A DNA stretch of 64,000 bases. Source: Myxococcales bacterium. Its GTDB lineage: Bacteria > Myxococcota_A > Polyangia > Polyangiales > Ga0077539. A model generated the notes under the pieces. The model searched no databases, was not told the origin of the DNA, and was given only the letters and a program-made list of their open reading frames with translations. A program made the position numbers and the translations under genes. Location of the stretch: positions 176,063 to 240,062 of the forward strand of contig JAEUKH010000042.1 of assembly GCA_016792845.1 (NCBI GenBank), given 5' to 3'. This document shows positions 34,826 through 43,481 of the stretch, in pieces. Numbering within the stretch: the stretch's first letter is position 1; each line of letters starts with the position of its first letter.

Positions 34826-36331
34826 TCACCCGGTCACGGCCTGCCCCATGTACCGCCGCCGAAAGAGCTCGCGGTCGGCGCAATCGTAGTAGGCCACCTC
34901 GATCGAGGGGGCGCTCGGGTCGACCCGAAAGACGGTGTAGTTCTGCTGGGCGGAGTGGTAGTCCCAACGGGGGTTTTGGCCGAAGAGGCGGTCGGTGAGG
35001 CCGGGCACGATGAAGACGGGGTTGCCGAGGTTGCCCCCCTGCCCCATGAGCACCTCGGTCATGCCCGCGCCGGGGCCGGTGTCGTCGAGGCGGGCCACGC
35101 TCGACATGTGAAAATCGCCCGAGAGCCACCACACGTTGGCGATGCGCTCGGCGCCGATGTACTCGAGGATTTCGCGGCGCGCGGCGGGGTAACCCTCCCA
35201 GCGGTCGCGCACGAAGGCCATCTCGTCGAACACCTCGGGGAAGTTGGTGATCGGCACGCTGTTGATCACAAACTTGAAGACCGCCGTCGAGGCCCGGAGG
35301 CCGGCCTTGAGCCAGTCCATCTGGGGGCGAGAGAGGTAGACCGCCTCGGGGGTCGATTGGGTGCTCGGGATGCGCTCGCCGCGGCAATCGAGCACAAAGA
35401 TTTCAGCCGTGCGCCCCCAGCGGAACGAGCGCCAGATGCGCTCAGGGTGCGCAGGGTCGCGCCGCACCGGGAGGTGCTCGAAGAAAGCCCGCCTGGCCGC
35501 CGCGAAGACCGCGGGGTTGACCGTCTCGGGGTCGAAATTGTTGCCGACCTCGTGGTCGTCCCAGGTGCAATAGAGGCCGTGGGCGCGGTGCAGCCCGCGC
35601 ATGCCCTCGGCGCTCCAGTGTCGCGCATATTTCTCGCGGTACGAGGCCGCGTCGTTGGCGCCGTCACAGTACGCGTGGTCGCCCGCGTGCACGAAGAACG
35701 CGAGCTCGTCGCGCCGCCCCGCCGCCGCCATCACCGGGAAGGGCGCCATCCGTTGGTGCGTGCACGAGGTGCCTCCGAACACCAAGGGCCCCATGCTGTC
35801 GGGCGCAGGCGCCGTACGAAAGCGCCCAAGCTCGCTGCGCTGTTGGGGCTGCCCCGCCGCGCCGAGCACGAACGCGTACACATAGGTCGTGCCCGGCGTG
35901 AGGCCCCCGAGGTCGGCGTGTACGAAGCCCCCGTCGCCCCGGGTGAGCGCCTCGGTGCGCGCCGTCGCGCTGAGCCGCCCCTGCGCGTCGATCGCCTGAA
36001 TCACCAGTGAAATCGGCATGTTACCAGACTGCTGCGTCCACACCATGGCGCGGGTGTCGGTCATGTCGCCGGCCATGACGCCGAGGGCGAAGGCGCTGAG
36101 CGTCTCGACGGCGCCCGCGGTCGGGTCGGGCACGTTGAGCGTCACCCGCGCCTCGGGGCACGGCCCCGCGACGGCGCCATCACCCCCCGACGACCCATCG
36201 ATCGCGGGCGCGTCGAGGCCCCCCGCGTCGGCGGCCCCGCCTGCGTCAGCGGCCGACGGAGCCTCGTCTGAGCAGCCCACCGCGCCTGCCGCTGCGCCGG
36301 CTGCGACCCCTAGAAAGCGCCTTCGTTTCAT
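34826..36331 (-). CDS. PhoD-family phosphatase with Tat-type signal
   Basis: 501 residues. MKRRRFLGVAAGAAAGAVGC holds a twin-arginine-like motif and a lipobox, suggesting a Tat-exported, lipid-anchored enzyme. An Ala/Gly/Asp linker follows (about 20-55), then the PhoD fold: GDMTDTRAMVW in the N-terminal domain, GDHAYCD, CTWDDHE, and a GDFHMSS motif near the end. The family hydrolyses phosphomonoesters or phosphodiesters, using Fe3+ and Ca2+. ATG at 36331 is chosen for the Tat motif; the open frame starts earlier at 36604. It ends 21 bases from the M3 start on the same strand, so co-transcription is possible. Confidence 0.85.
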   Translation of the reverse strand: MKRRRFLGVAAGAAAGAVGCSDEAPSAADAGGAADAGGLDAPAIDGSSGGDGAVAGPCPEARVTLNVPDPTAGAVETLSAFALGVMAGDMTDTRAMVWTQQSGNMPISLVIQAIDAQGRLSATARTEALTRGDGGFVHADLGGLTPGTTYVYAFVLGAAGQPQQRSELGRFRTAPAPDSMGPLVFGGTSCTHQRMAPFPVMAAAGRRDELAFFVHAGDHAYCDGANDAASYREKYARHWSAEGMRGLHRAHGLYCTWDDHEVGNNFDPETVNPAVFAAARRAFFEHLPVRRDPAHPERIWRSFRWGRTAEIFVLDCRGERIPSTQSTPEAVYLSRPQMDWLKAGLRASTAVFKFVINSVPITNFPEVFDEMAFVRDRWEGYPAARREILEYIGAERIANVWWLSGDFHMSSVARLDDTGPGAGMTEVLMGQGGNLGNPVFIVPGLTDRLFGQNPRWDYHSAQQNYTVFRVDPSAPSIEVAYYDCADRELFRRRYMGQAVTG

Positions 36332-36497
36332 GGCCCCGGCTGCATACACCAGGCCGAGCGGGTCGCGCAAAGCGCCCAGGGCCCGACATTCGCGGCGGGC
36401 GGCGGTGAAACTGGCCAAGAGATGCGCTAAGACGGCCCCGACGCCGAGGCGCTCTTCGGCGTTCTCAACACCGCCTTCGTTCGGAGTGACCCGCCCA

Positions 36498-37892
36498 ATG
36501 ACCCGCCCATTGTCTCTCTCTTGGCTCGCCTGTTTGGGCTTTGTCGCCGCGTGTGAGGCGCGCGGCGCGTCGAGCATGACGGTGACCGAAGACGCGGGCG
36601 ACACCCGCCGCGACGACGTGGTGAGCCCCGCCGTCGACCGTGCGGTGGTGACCGATGAGGGCGCGCCGATGTGCCCTGCGCCGCGGGTGCTCTGCGGGTC
36701 GAGCTGCGTCGACGTGCGCAGCGACGGTCAGAATTGCGGGGGCTGCGGGCTCCGTTGTGAGGGTGGCGCGGCCTGTTCGGGGGCGCAGTGTGTGACCGGG
36801 CCGAGCTGCCAAGACCCGCTGCGCATGTGCGGCAGCGCGTGCGTCGACGTGCAGAGCAGCACCGCGCACTGCGGGGCCTGCAACCGCGCGTGCGCTTCGG
36901 GGCAGCGGTGTACGAGCGGCCAGTGCGTGACGCCGCCCTCGTGCAATGCGCCCTTGGTGTTGTGCGACACGGCCTGCGTCAACCCCAACACCGACGCGCG
37001 AAACTGCGGGGTGTGCGGCTTTCTCTGCGGCGGCGGCGAGCGGTGCAGCAACGGCGTGTGCACGAGCGGGCCGGTCGACGCGGGCACGCAGCCGGTCGAC
37101 GCCGGGGGCACGCCGGGGGCGGTGGGCAGCGCGTGTTCGAGCGACGCGCAGTGCGCGCCCCTGGCCTGCCTCACGAGCCTCACGGCGGGGGGCGTGTGCG
37201 GGGCCGTGTGCAACCCGGGCACGGCGTCGAGCGAGGCGGCGCAATGCGGCTCCAACGGGACGTGCGTGCGGGGCGTCCCCTTGGTCGGGCCCGACATGCA
37301 GCCGGTGCCTGGGTTCTGTCTCCGCGGCTGCAACGTGAGCGCCCCGGCGGGCACCTCGCAGGCGTGCCGCGCGGGCTTCGTCTGCACGGGCTTCTGGTTC
37401 AACCAGAGCGCGAGCAACGTCGAAGCCACGGGGTGTTACCCCTTCTGTTCGAGCGACAACCATTGCGTCGGCACGAGCGCCGGCGGGGTCCCGACGCCGC
37501 GGTGCAACCTTCGCACGGGCTCGTGCCTTCCGACGCCGCCGCCGACGGGTCTCCTGGCCGACGGCCAGCCTTGCGACCCGCAGCGCATTCAACAGACGGG
37601 GCAGCCGCAGTGTCGCGGGCTCTGCTTCCGCCTCTCGACCACGAACATGACGCAGGGTATCTGCGGCAGCTACCTCAACCTCGCGACCACCACGCGGTGC
37701 CCCGACGTGCCCGACATGCAGCCCCTCTCGCCCCAATCGGGCGACAACTTTGCGGTGTGCATCTTTCAGCCGTGCTCGACCTCGGCGCAGTGCTCGTCTC
37801 CGTTCATTTGCCGCTACCCCGAGAGCCAGGGTCAGCCCGTCACCCAGGCGCCGCGGCAGTGTGATTACCCGACCACGGCCCAGCCTCGCTGA
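36498..37892 (+). CDS. Lipoprotein with three tandem Cys-rich modules
   Basis: 464 residues. The lipobox is LGFVAAC. Three copies of the Cys-rich module occur between about residues 55 and 190, each with the pattern C-x(n)-C-x3-CV[DN]...[NH]CG-x-C-x3-C (for example CGSSCVD, NCGGCGLRC). A Pro/Gly spacer follows, and then a further Cys-rich C-terminal region with many CSSDxxC-like pairs (SACSSDAQC, FCSSDNHC, STSAQCSSPF) that resembles dicluster extracellular domains. Function is unknown; it is probably surface-exposed. ATG at 36498; GTG at 36486 is an alternative. Confidence 0.7.
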   Translation: MTRPLSLSWLACLGFVAACEARGASSMTVTEDAGDTRRDDVVSPAVDRAVVTDEGAPMCPAPRVLCGSSCVDVRSDGQNCGGCGLRCEGGAACSGAQCVTGPSCQDPLRMCGSACVDVQSSTAHCGACNRACASGQRCTSGQCVTPPSCNAPLVLCDTACVNPNTDARNCGVCGFLCGGGERCSNGVCTSGPVDAGTQPVDAGGTPGAVGSACSSDAQCAPLACLTSLTAGGVCGAVCNPGTASSEAAQCGSNGTCVRGVPLVGPDMQPVPGFCLRGCNVSAPAGTSQACRAGFVCTGFWFNQSASNVEATGCYPFCSSDNHCVGTSAGGVPTPRCNLRTGSCLPTPPPTGLLADGQPCDPQRIQQTGQPQCRGLCFRLSTTNMTQGICGSYLNLATTTRCPDVPDMQPLSPQSGDNFAVCIFQPCSTSAQCSSPFICRYPESQGQPVTQAPRQCDYPTTAQPR

Positions 37893-37907
37893 GCCGCGCT
37901 CGGCCCG

Positions 37908-38762
37908 ATGCGCCCCCTCGCCGAAGGCTCCCTCGAAGCCGCGGCCCTCGCCTTCGTGGCCGCACGGAGCGAGGGCCCGCCGCTCGCGCATCCGTGGCCG
38001 ATCACGGTGCATTTTCACCCCGATCGCAGCTTCGAGACCGGCTCCATTCTTGAGTCGATGGCCCGCGACGGGCGGCTCCGCTCGCAGTTCGAGACGGCGA
38101 CCAGCAACGGCGGCCTGAGCGCCTTCGAGGGCGGCGACCGATGGCGCTGGGAGCACGAGATCTTCGGCGCCGTCTACGACCGCGCAGCGCCATCGCGTCG
38201 GCCCTGTTACGGCGCGCTGAACTTCAGGTCGCGGCCCGAGGGCGCCGCCCCACGCTTCGGCTCGGCCCATTTCCGCCTCACGCCCGCGGTGCTGGCGCGT
38301 TGCACGTTTTGCTACCCTGACAGCTATTTTCAACCGACCCGCTTCGGCGTAGCCGCCGCCATGTCGCTCATCGCCCTGGCCGAGGGCGCCCCCCGCGACG
38401 CGCTCGATGACTACATCGAAGCGCAGATTCACGGCCCGGTGCGCCTCGCAGAAGACGTCGAGGCCCTGGTGCTAGACCCTTGCTATCGCGGCACCTGGGT
38501 CGAAGCGGAGGCCCGGCGGCTCCCCTGCCCGATCGCCTGGCATCACGGCTTCGCCCTCGACCCCGAACGGCTCCGCGCGCTCGACGCGTACCGCGGGCCC
38601 GAGGTCGTCGCGCTGGGGCTCCGCCTCGCCCGAGGCGCCCCGGTCACGCCCGCCACGCTCGGAGACGCCGCGCGGAGCGGCCGCTACGACCCGCAGGCGC
38701 TGAAGAAGCTCTGGCACTGCGTGGCCCGCTTCGGGGCTCGCGACGCGGCGCCGACGACGTAA
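37908..38762 (+). CDS. DUF3626-family protein
   Basis: 284 residues. The family pattern is clear: TVHFHPDRSF, LRSQFETATSNGGLSAFEGG, RWRWEHEIFGAVYD, YGALNFR, APRFGSAHFRLTP and CTFCYPDSYF. DUF3626 proteins are widespread in bacteria and have no established biochemical role known to me. There is no signal peptide or membrane segment. ATG at 37908, 15 bases after the preceding gene, so it may be co-transcribed. Convergent with the M20 gene. Confidence 0.8.
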   Translation: MRPLAEGSLEAAALAFVAARSEGPPLAHPWPITVHFHPDRSFETGSILESMARDGRLRSQFETATSNGGLSAFEGGDRWRWEHEIFGAVYDRAAPSRRPCYGALNFRSRPEGAAPRFGSAHFRLTPAVLARCTFCYPDSYFQPTRFGVAAAMSLIALAEGAPRDALDDYIEAQIHGPVRLAEDVEALVLDPCYRGTWVEAEARRLPCPIAWHHGFALDPERLRALDAYRGPEVVALGLRLARGAPVTPATLGDAARSGRYDPQALKKLWHCVARFGARDAAPTT

Positions 38763-38781
38763 CCGATCGGCACCGCGGCGC

Positions 38782-39957
38782 TCAAGGCGACGCTTCAAAC
38801 TCTGCGCGGACCGCGGCCCTGAGCGGCGCGTCTGTGAGGAAGCTCATCGCCGTGCGGGCCATGGCCTTGGCCGCGGCGAGCATGGTCTCGAGGCCCGCGT
38901 CGCTCTCGGCGGCCCGGGCGAAGGCGTGCTGGTGACACAGGGCCTCGCCTTCGTTCACGATCGCCAGCCAGGGGTGGATCGAAGGCACCGCGTGCGAGAT
39001 GTCGCCCATGTCGGTCGAGCCCGAGCCCACGCGGCTGTCGGTCTCGCGCGGGTGACGCCCGAGGCCCTCAAGGTGGCGCCCGAGCTCTCGGGCCAGGGCG
39101 AGGTTGTTGCGCATGTCTTTGTACCCGCGACGCGCGACGATCTCGACCTCGACCCCCGCCGCGAGGGCCGCGCCGCGGGCGCATCGCTCGACCACGGCGC
39201 GCACCCGGTTAAGCTCGTCGAGGCTCCGCGCGCGCACCGAGAACTCGCAGGCCGCCCGCTCGGGGATGATGTTCACCGCCTGGCCGCCGTCGGTCACGTA
39301 CCCGTGGACGCGCACCCCGTCGCGGAAATGCACCCGCTGGCTGTCGACCAGCGAGAAGGTCTGGAGGCACGCCGTGAGCGCGCTCGCGCCGTCCCACGGG
39401 GCCACCGCGGCGTGCGAGGGCGCCCCCCGAAAGCGCATGGTCAGCCACAGGTTTGCCAGGCACGGGTGCGCCAACAGATCGCGGTCAAAGGGGTGAAACA
39501 TCATCGCGCAGTCGACGCCCTCGAAGACCCCCGCGTCGAGCAAGATCACCTTGCCGCCGCCCCCCTCTTCGGCCGGCGTGCCCACGAGGTCGACCTGCCC
39601 CCCGGTGCGCTCGAGCTGCGAGGCCACCGCGAGGAAGGCGCCCACCCCCGCCGCCGCGATGAGGTTGTGCCCGCACGCGTGCCCGATCTCGGGCAAGGCG
39701 TCGTACTCTGAGAGCACCGCCACCCGAGGGCCGCCGTGGCCCGCCCGCGCCCGCAGCGCCGTGGCGAGGCCCCCCAACGGCCGCTCGACGGTGAAGCCCC
39801 GGGCGGTCAAGAGCTCGGCGACCCACCCGGCGGCGCGGTGCTCTTCGAAGCGAAGCTCGGGGTGGGCGTGAATGTTCTTCGCGAGGCCCGTCAAGGCGTC
39901 GCGGTGAAGGTCTACCGCGCGGTCGAGCGCGGCGGCGAGGGCTGGGTCGAGGGCCAT
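38782..39957 (-). CDS. M20-family metallopeptidase/amidohydrolase (PM20D2-like)
   Basis: About 391 residues. NIHAHPELRFEEH, EYDALPEIGHACGHN, VGTPAEEGGGGK and FHP are the expected zinc-binding and active-site segments. The wording of ALPEIGHACGHNLIA fits the PM20D2 branch (dipeptidases acting on beta-alanyl-lysine and related) and the AbgB-like aminoacyl hydrolases. Substrate is not fixed by sequence. A lid domain for dimerisation is present around residues 185-300. ATG at 39957 starts right before the family N-terminus; the open frame continues upstream in shadow sequence. Divergent from holA. Confidence 0.8.
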   Translation of the reverse strand: MALDPALAAALDRAVDLHRDALTGLAKNIHAHPELRFEEHRAAGWVAELLTARGFTVERPLGGLATALRARAGHGGPRVAVLSEYDALPEIGHACGHNLIAAAGVGAFLAVASQLERTGGQVDLVGTPAEEGGGGKVILLDAGVFEGVDCAMMFHPFDRDLLAHPCLANLWLTMRFRGAPSHAAVAPWDGASALTACLQTFSLVDSQRVHFRDGVRVHGYVTDGGQAVNIIPERAACEFSVRARSLDELNRVRAVVERCARGAALAAGVEVEIVARRGYKDMRNNLALARELGRHLEGLGRHPRETDSRVGSGSTDMGDISHAVPSIHPWLAIVNEGEALCHQHAFARAAESDAGLETMLAAAKAMARTAMSFLTDAPLRAAVRAEFEASP

Positions 39958-40053
39958 GACAGGGCGCGAGTTGGCACCGAAGCGCCCCGCGGCGCAACCG
40001 TTCGGGCGCACATTGGCGCTCGCGGGCGAGAGAGTGATACGCACCCCGTCGCC

Positions 40054-41091
40054 GTGAGCGGAGACATCGAAAGCGTCATCTCGAACGCAGCGAAGGGCAC
40101 CCTCTTGCCCGTCTACCTCATCGGGGGCGACGAGCGCTTGCTCGTGCAACGGTGCGTCGACGCCATCCGTCACGCGACGGTGGGCGCCGGCCCCCGCGGG
40201 CTGGCCGAAGACCACTTCGACGGCAAGGGCCTCTCGGCCTCGGTGTTGATGAGCGCCGCGCGCACCCTGCCCATGATGGCCCGACACCGGCTCGTGATCG
40301 TGCGCGGGGTCGACCAGATGGGCACCGCCGAGCAAGAGGCCCTCATCGCGTACTTCGCCAAGCCCGAGCCGCGCACCGTGCTCGTGCTCGTGGCCTTGCA
40401 GCTCGACCTCCGCCGACGCATCGCCAACGAAGCGAAGAAGAACGGCTTTCTCTTCGTGGCGCAGCACCCCAAGGAGGGCGAAATCGGCCCTTGGATCACC
40501 CGCGAAGCCGCCCGCCGCCGGCTTCAGCTCGACCCCGGCGCGGTCGAGTCGCTGGCCCTCCTCGTAGGGCCCGACCTCTCGCTCTTGAGCGACGCCCTCG
40601 ACCGCTTGAGCCTCTACGCTTACGCGCGCGCGATCACCGCCGACGACGTCGAGCAGTGCATCACCCCGGTGCGCGAGATCGCCGCGTGGGATCTCTCAGA
40701 CGCCGTCACGAGCCGCAACCTCGCGAGCGGCCTCGCGGTGCTCGGGCGGCTCCTCGCCCAACGGCAGCCCGCCCTGCCCCTCCTCGCGGTGATCTCGCGG
40801 CAGATCTATCAGCTCGCCAAGGCCAAGCAGTTTCTCGCCTCGGGTGAGAAAGGGAGCCTCGCCGCAGCCCTCGGCGCACCGCCGAGCGCAGCGCAGAAGA
40901 TCGCGGCCCAGGCCAAGCACTGGAGCCCCCAACAGCTCGCCCGCGCGCTGAAGATCCTGGCCGCCACCGATTCGGCGCTCAAGGGCGCGCGGCGCGGCGA
41001 CGAGCGGGTGCTCGAAGAGTGCCTCATCGCCCTCGCGGGGGGCCCGGGGATGGGCGAGCTCGCAGACCCGAGACGGCCCCGCGGCGCTTGA
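40054..41091 (+). CDS. holA: DNA polymerase III delta subunit
   Basis: 345 residues. The N-terminal PVYLIGGDERLLVQRCVDAIR, the middle LVIVRGVDQM and NEAKKNGFLF, and the C-terminal helical domain (ALPLLAVISRQIYQLAKAKQFL) match HolA. The delta subunit opens the sliding clamp within the clamp loader. GTG at 40054 places the protein start directly before the first strand. The position between unrelated genes is common for holA. Confidence rests on the full-length pattern rather than on one motif. Confidence 0.85.
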   Translation: MSGDIESVISNAAKGTLLPVYLIGGDERLLVQRCVDAIRHATVGAGPRGLAEDHFDGKGLSASVLMSAARTLPMMARHRLVIVRGVDQMGTAEQEALIAYFAKPEPRTVLVLVALQLDLRRRIANEAKKNGFLFVAQHPKEGEIGPWITREAARRRLQLDPGAVESLALLVGPDLSLLSDALDRLSLYAYARAITADDVEQCITPVREIAAWDLSDAVTSRNLASGLAVLGRLLAQRQPALPLLAVISRQIYQLAKAKQFLASGEKGSLAAALGAPPSAAQKIAAQAKHWSPQQLARALKILAATDSALKGARRGDERVLEECLIALAGGPGMGELADPRRPRGA

Positions 41092-41093
41092 TC

Positions 41094-41501
41094 TCAGGGC
41101 GTCGGTGCGTACTCTGCGACCGAGGTGTCGGTCTCGTGGAAGCGCACCCGCACCACCGGGAGCCCCTCGCGCGCGAGGTGCCGAAAGATCATCTCGGCGA
41201 AGTGCTCGGCGGTGGGGTTGTGCGGCAGCTTCACGAAGACCTCGCCCTGAGCTTCGAGCACCGCGCAGAGCGGGTCGTCGTGGCGCAAGAAGAGCCGGTG
41301 GTCGAGGGTGTCGTCGATCCAACGGCGCGCGGTGGCCTCGAGCTGGTCGAAATCCATCACGAAGCCGCGCGGATCGAGCCGCCCCGCTTCGAGCACGATC
41401 TCGACCCGCGCGTTGTGACCGTGGAGCCGCGCGCACTTGCCCACATACTCCATGAGTCGATGGCCGTAACAAAAGCGAACCGTCTCGGTGATACGAAACA
41501 C
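41094..41501 (-). CDS. queD: 6-carboxy-5,6,7,8-tetrahydropterin synthase-like (QueD/PTPS family)
   Basis: 135 residues. FCYGHRL and ARLHGHN provide the three zinc histidines, with the catalytic Cys at GKCARL. DFDQLE and the DTSVAEY ending complete the T-fold. The enzyme converts dihydroneopterin triphosphate to the queuosine precursor; some relatives act in folate or biopterin pathways. GTG at 41501 has AAGAGGCAG upstream, which decides the start; a longer frame exists but lacks family resemblance. No other que genes are in the window. Convergent with holA, two bases apart. Confidence 0.82.
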   Translation of the reverse strand: MFRITETVRFCYGHRLMEYVGKCARLHGHNARVEIVLEAGRLDPRGFVMDFDQLEATARRWIDDTLDHRLFLRHDDPLCAVLEAQGEVFVKLPHNPTAEHFAEMIFRHLAREGLPVVRVRFHETDTSVAEYAPTP

Positions 41502-41747
41502 TGCAAACTGCCTCTTGCGAAAGCCCCGTCGGCGGGGGTGTGGGCGCTGCGTGCTGACCCGCGGCGACGCGCGCCCGTCGTCACAGCGCGACGGCCCCCG
41601 TAGCACACTGCGGCGGCGCGGTGGGCCCTCACGGCGCCATTTGTGCGCGCCCTGCAACGGCCCGTCGGGCGGGCCCTCGGCGGCCCTCTGAAGTTGTGCC
41701 CTTGAGACTAGAAAAGATCGTGCCGAGCGTGCGAAGCTCTCGCGCCT

Positions 41748-42611
41748 ATGAAGTCGCCCCGGTTTTGCCTTCTGGCCACGATGGTTCTCAGCGTCGGATG
41801 CATCCAGCAGGCGCCCACCGGGGTGGTGTACACGCAACCACCGACGGCGACCATCGAGTCATCGGGGGGCGTCAACCGCGGGGCGGTGCCGCAGCCGACG
41901 GCGCCGGGCGGGGGCTCGCGCATCCGGGTGCTGCACGCCTCGCCCGACAGCATGGCGTCGAACGTCACGATCTACCTCGACAACGCGGCGGCGCCGGTGA
42001 TTCCGAGCATTCGGTACCGTCAGTCGGTGGGGTATCAAGAGGCCAGCGCCGGGGCCCACTCGGTGCAGGTTCGCTTGCCGGGTTTCGCGGCAGACTCGCC
42101 GCCGGTGCTGTCATGGTCGACGCCGGCGTTTCAGCCTGGCCGTTCGTACACGGTGATCGCCCACGGCCTCGCGAGCGAGCTGGCCGGGCCGCCGGTGTCT
42201 TTCGCCCCCGTCGAAGACCTCGGCGAGGCGCCGGCCCCGGGGGTGGCCCAGCTTCGCTTCTTCAACGCCCTCGTGGGCGCCAACAGCGTCGACCTCTGCA
42301 CCGCCCAGTCGGTCGCGTTTCAGTCGGTCCGTTATGGCACTTGGGGCACGACCCAGGTGCCCGGCGCGGTGGGGCGGTACATCCCCGGGCCGCCCGGGGC
42401 GGCGACCTTCGTCGTGCGTCTCGGCGGGGCCGGGGCGCCGTGCTCGGGCCAGCCCGTGGGCACCGCCCAGGTGATGCTCCAGGGCGGCTCGAACGCGACC
42501 CTGGTGGCCGTCGGGCGCATCGGTCGCCCCGCCGTCGCGACCGAGCTGCTCCAGTGCACCGACGCGCCCGTGCCCGGCGCCACGGCCTGCACCGCGGTGC
42601 CGCTGCGCTGA
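41748..42611 (+). CDS. DUF4397-domain lipoprotein
   Basis: 287 residues. The lipobox is LSVGC. A Pro-rich spacer follows, then the DUF4397 domain: RIRVLHASPDSMASNVTIYLDN is the family opening (quoted in pieces: RVLHASPDSM), with SYTVIAHG later and a second related unit (AQLRFFNALVGANSVDL). DUF4397 proteins are secreted beta-sandwich proteins; no function is known. ATG at 41748. A 246-base divergent region separates it from queD. Confidence 0.78.
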   Translation: MKSPRFCLLATMVLSVGCIQQAPTGVVYTQPPTATIESSGGVNRGAVPQPTAPGGGSRIRVLHASPDSMASNVTIYLDNAAAPVIPSIRYRQSVGYQEASAGAHSVQVRLPGFAADSPPVLSWSTPAFQPGRSYTVIAHGLASELAGPPVSFAPVEDLGEAPAPGVAQLRFFNALVGANSVDLCTAQSVAFQSVRYGTWGTTQVPGAVGRYIPGPPGAATFVVRLGGAGAPCSGQPVGTAQVMLQGGSNATLVAVGRIGRPAVATELLQCTDAPVPGATACTAVPLR

Positions 42612-42617
42612 GCCGGT

Positions 42618-43310
42618 TCAGAGCATCAAGAGCCCCCGCCGCGCGGCCCGCACCACGGCCTCGGTGCGGGTGGTGGCGGCCATCTTCGCCATCACCGCGT
42701 TGACGTGAAATTTCGCGGTGTGCTCGCTGATCCCGAGCTCGACCGCGATGAGCTTGTTCGAGAGCCCCTCGGCCATGTGCGCGAGCACCTCTCGCTCGCG
42801 CGCCGTGAGCGCCTCGCCCCCCTCGGCCCGCGCCTCACCCGAGCCCCGCGGGGCCCGCTTCATGAACTCAGGCGAGAGCGCCACCACGCCGCGGTACGCC
42901 GCATGGAGCGCCGCGCGAAGGCCCGGCCCCGACGCGACGCGGCCCAGCGCCCCGCTCGCCCCCCGCTGAAGGCTCGTCTCAGCGGTCGCCTCGTTGACCG
43001 CGAGCACCACCCATGGGAGCCGCTTCTGCCCCGCAGGGCCCGCGTCTTCGTGGGCCTCAAGCCGACCGAGCACCTCTGCGCCCGCCGACGCTTCGGCCCC
43101 GAGGTCGACCAGCATCACGTCGGCGGCGTAGAGCCGCGCGGCCTCTGAGAGGTCGATGCGCGGGCTCACGGGGCCCATCACGGCGACCTCTTGGGCCACG
43201 GGCCCGGCGCTCTCAAGCCGCGCGGTGAGGCCGGCGGCCACGAGGGGGTCTTCGCACACCAACATCACCCGCAGTGTGCTCGGGTCGTCGATCGACTCTG
43301 AAAGTTTCAT
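42618..43310 (-). CDS. LuxR-type response regulator with a divergent receiver
   Basis: 230 residues. The receiver (about 15-145) keeps the acidic pair (VCEDPLVAAGL) and the phosphoacceptor Asp (VMLVDLGA), but the conserved Thr/Ser is Asn and the Lys near position 120 reads GALGRVAS, so phosphotransfer may be altered. The LuxR/NarL helix-turn-helix at the end (LTAREREVLAHMAEGLS, SEHTAKFHVNAVMAKM) is standard. No kinase is adjacent; the nearest NarX-type kinase is 10 kb away. ATG at 43310 and GTG at 43316 are both possible. Divergent from a trypsin-like gene. Confidence 0.8.
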   Translation of the reverse strand: MKLSESIDDPSTLRVMLVCEDPLVAAGLTARLESAGPVAQEVAVMGPVSPRIDLSEAARLYAADVMLVDLGAEASAGAEVLGRLEAHEDAGPAGQKRLPWVVLAVNEATAETSLQRGASGALGRVASGPGLRAALHAAYRGVVALSPEFMKRAPRGSGEARAEGGEALTAREREVLAHMAEGLSNKLIAVELGISEHTAKFHVNAVMAKMAATTRTEAVVRAARRGLLML

Positions 43311-43481
43311 GGGCACGCTCGAACCCTCTGAAGAGGGTCTCGCAAGGTTTGGCGTCCTGCCCGTTTCGTCAACCTCTGGCCTGGGGTGCCCGGTTGATTG
43401 GGCAGTCGGCGCCCGCCTTATCGGCCCGTGGCGCGACCCCGCGGCGAGGCTCACCCTCAGCGTGCTGAGAGGAGTCGTGTC

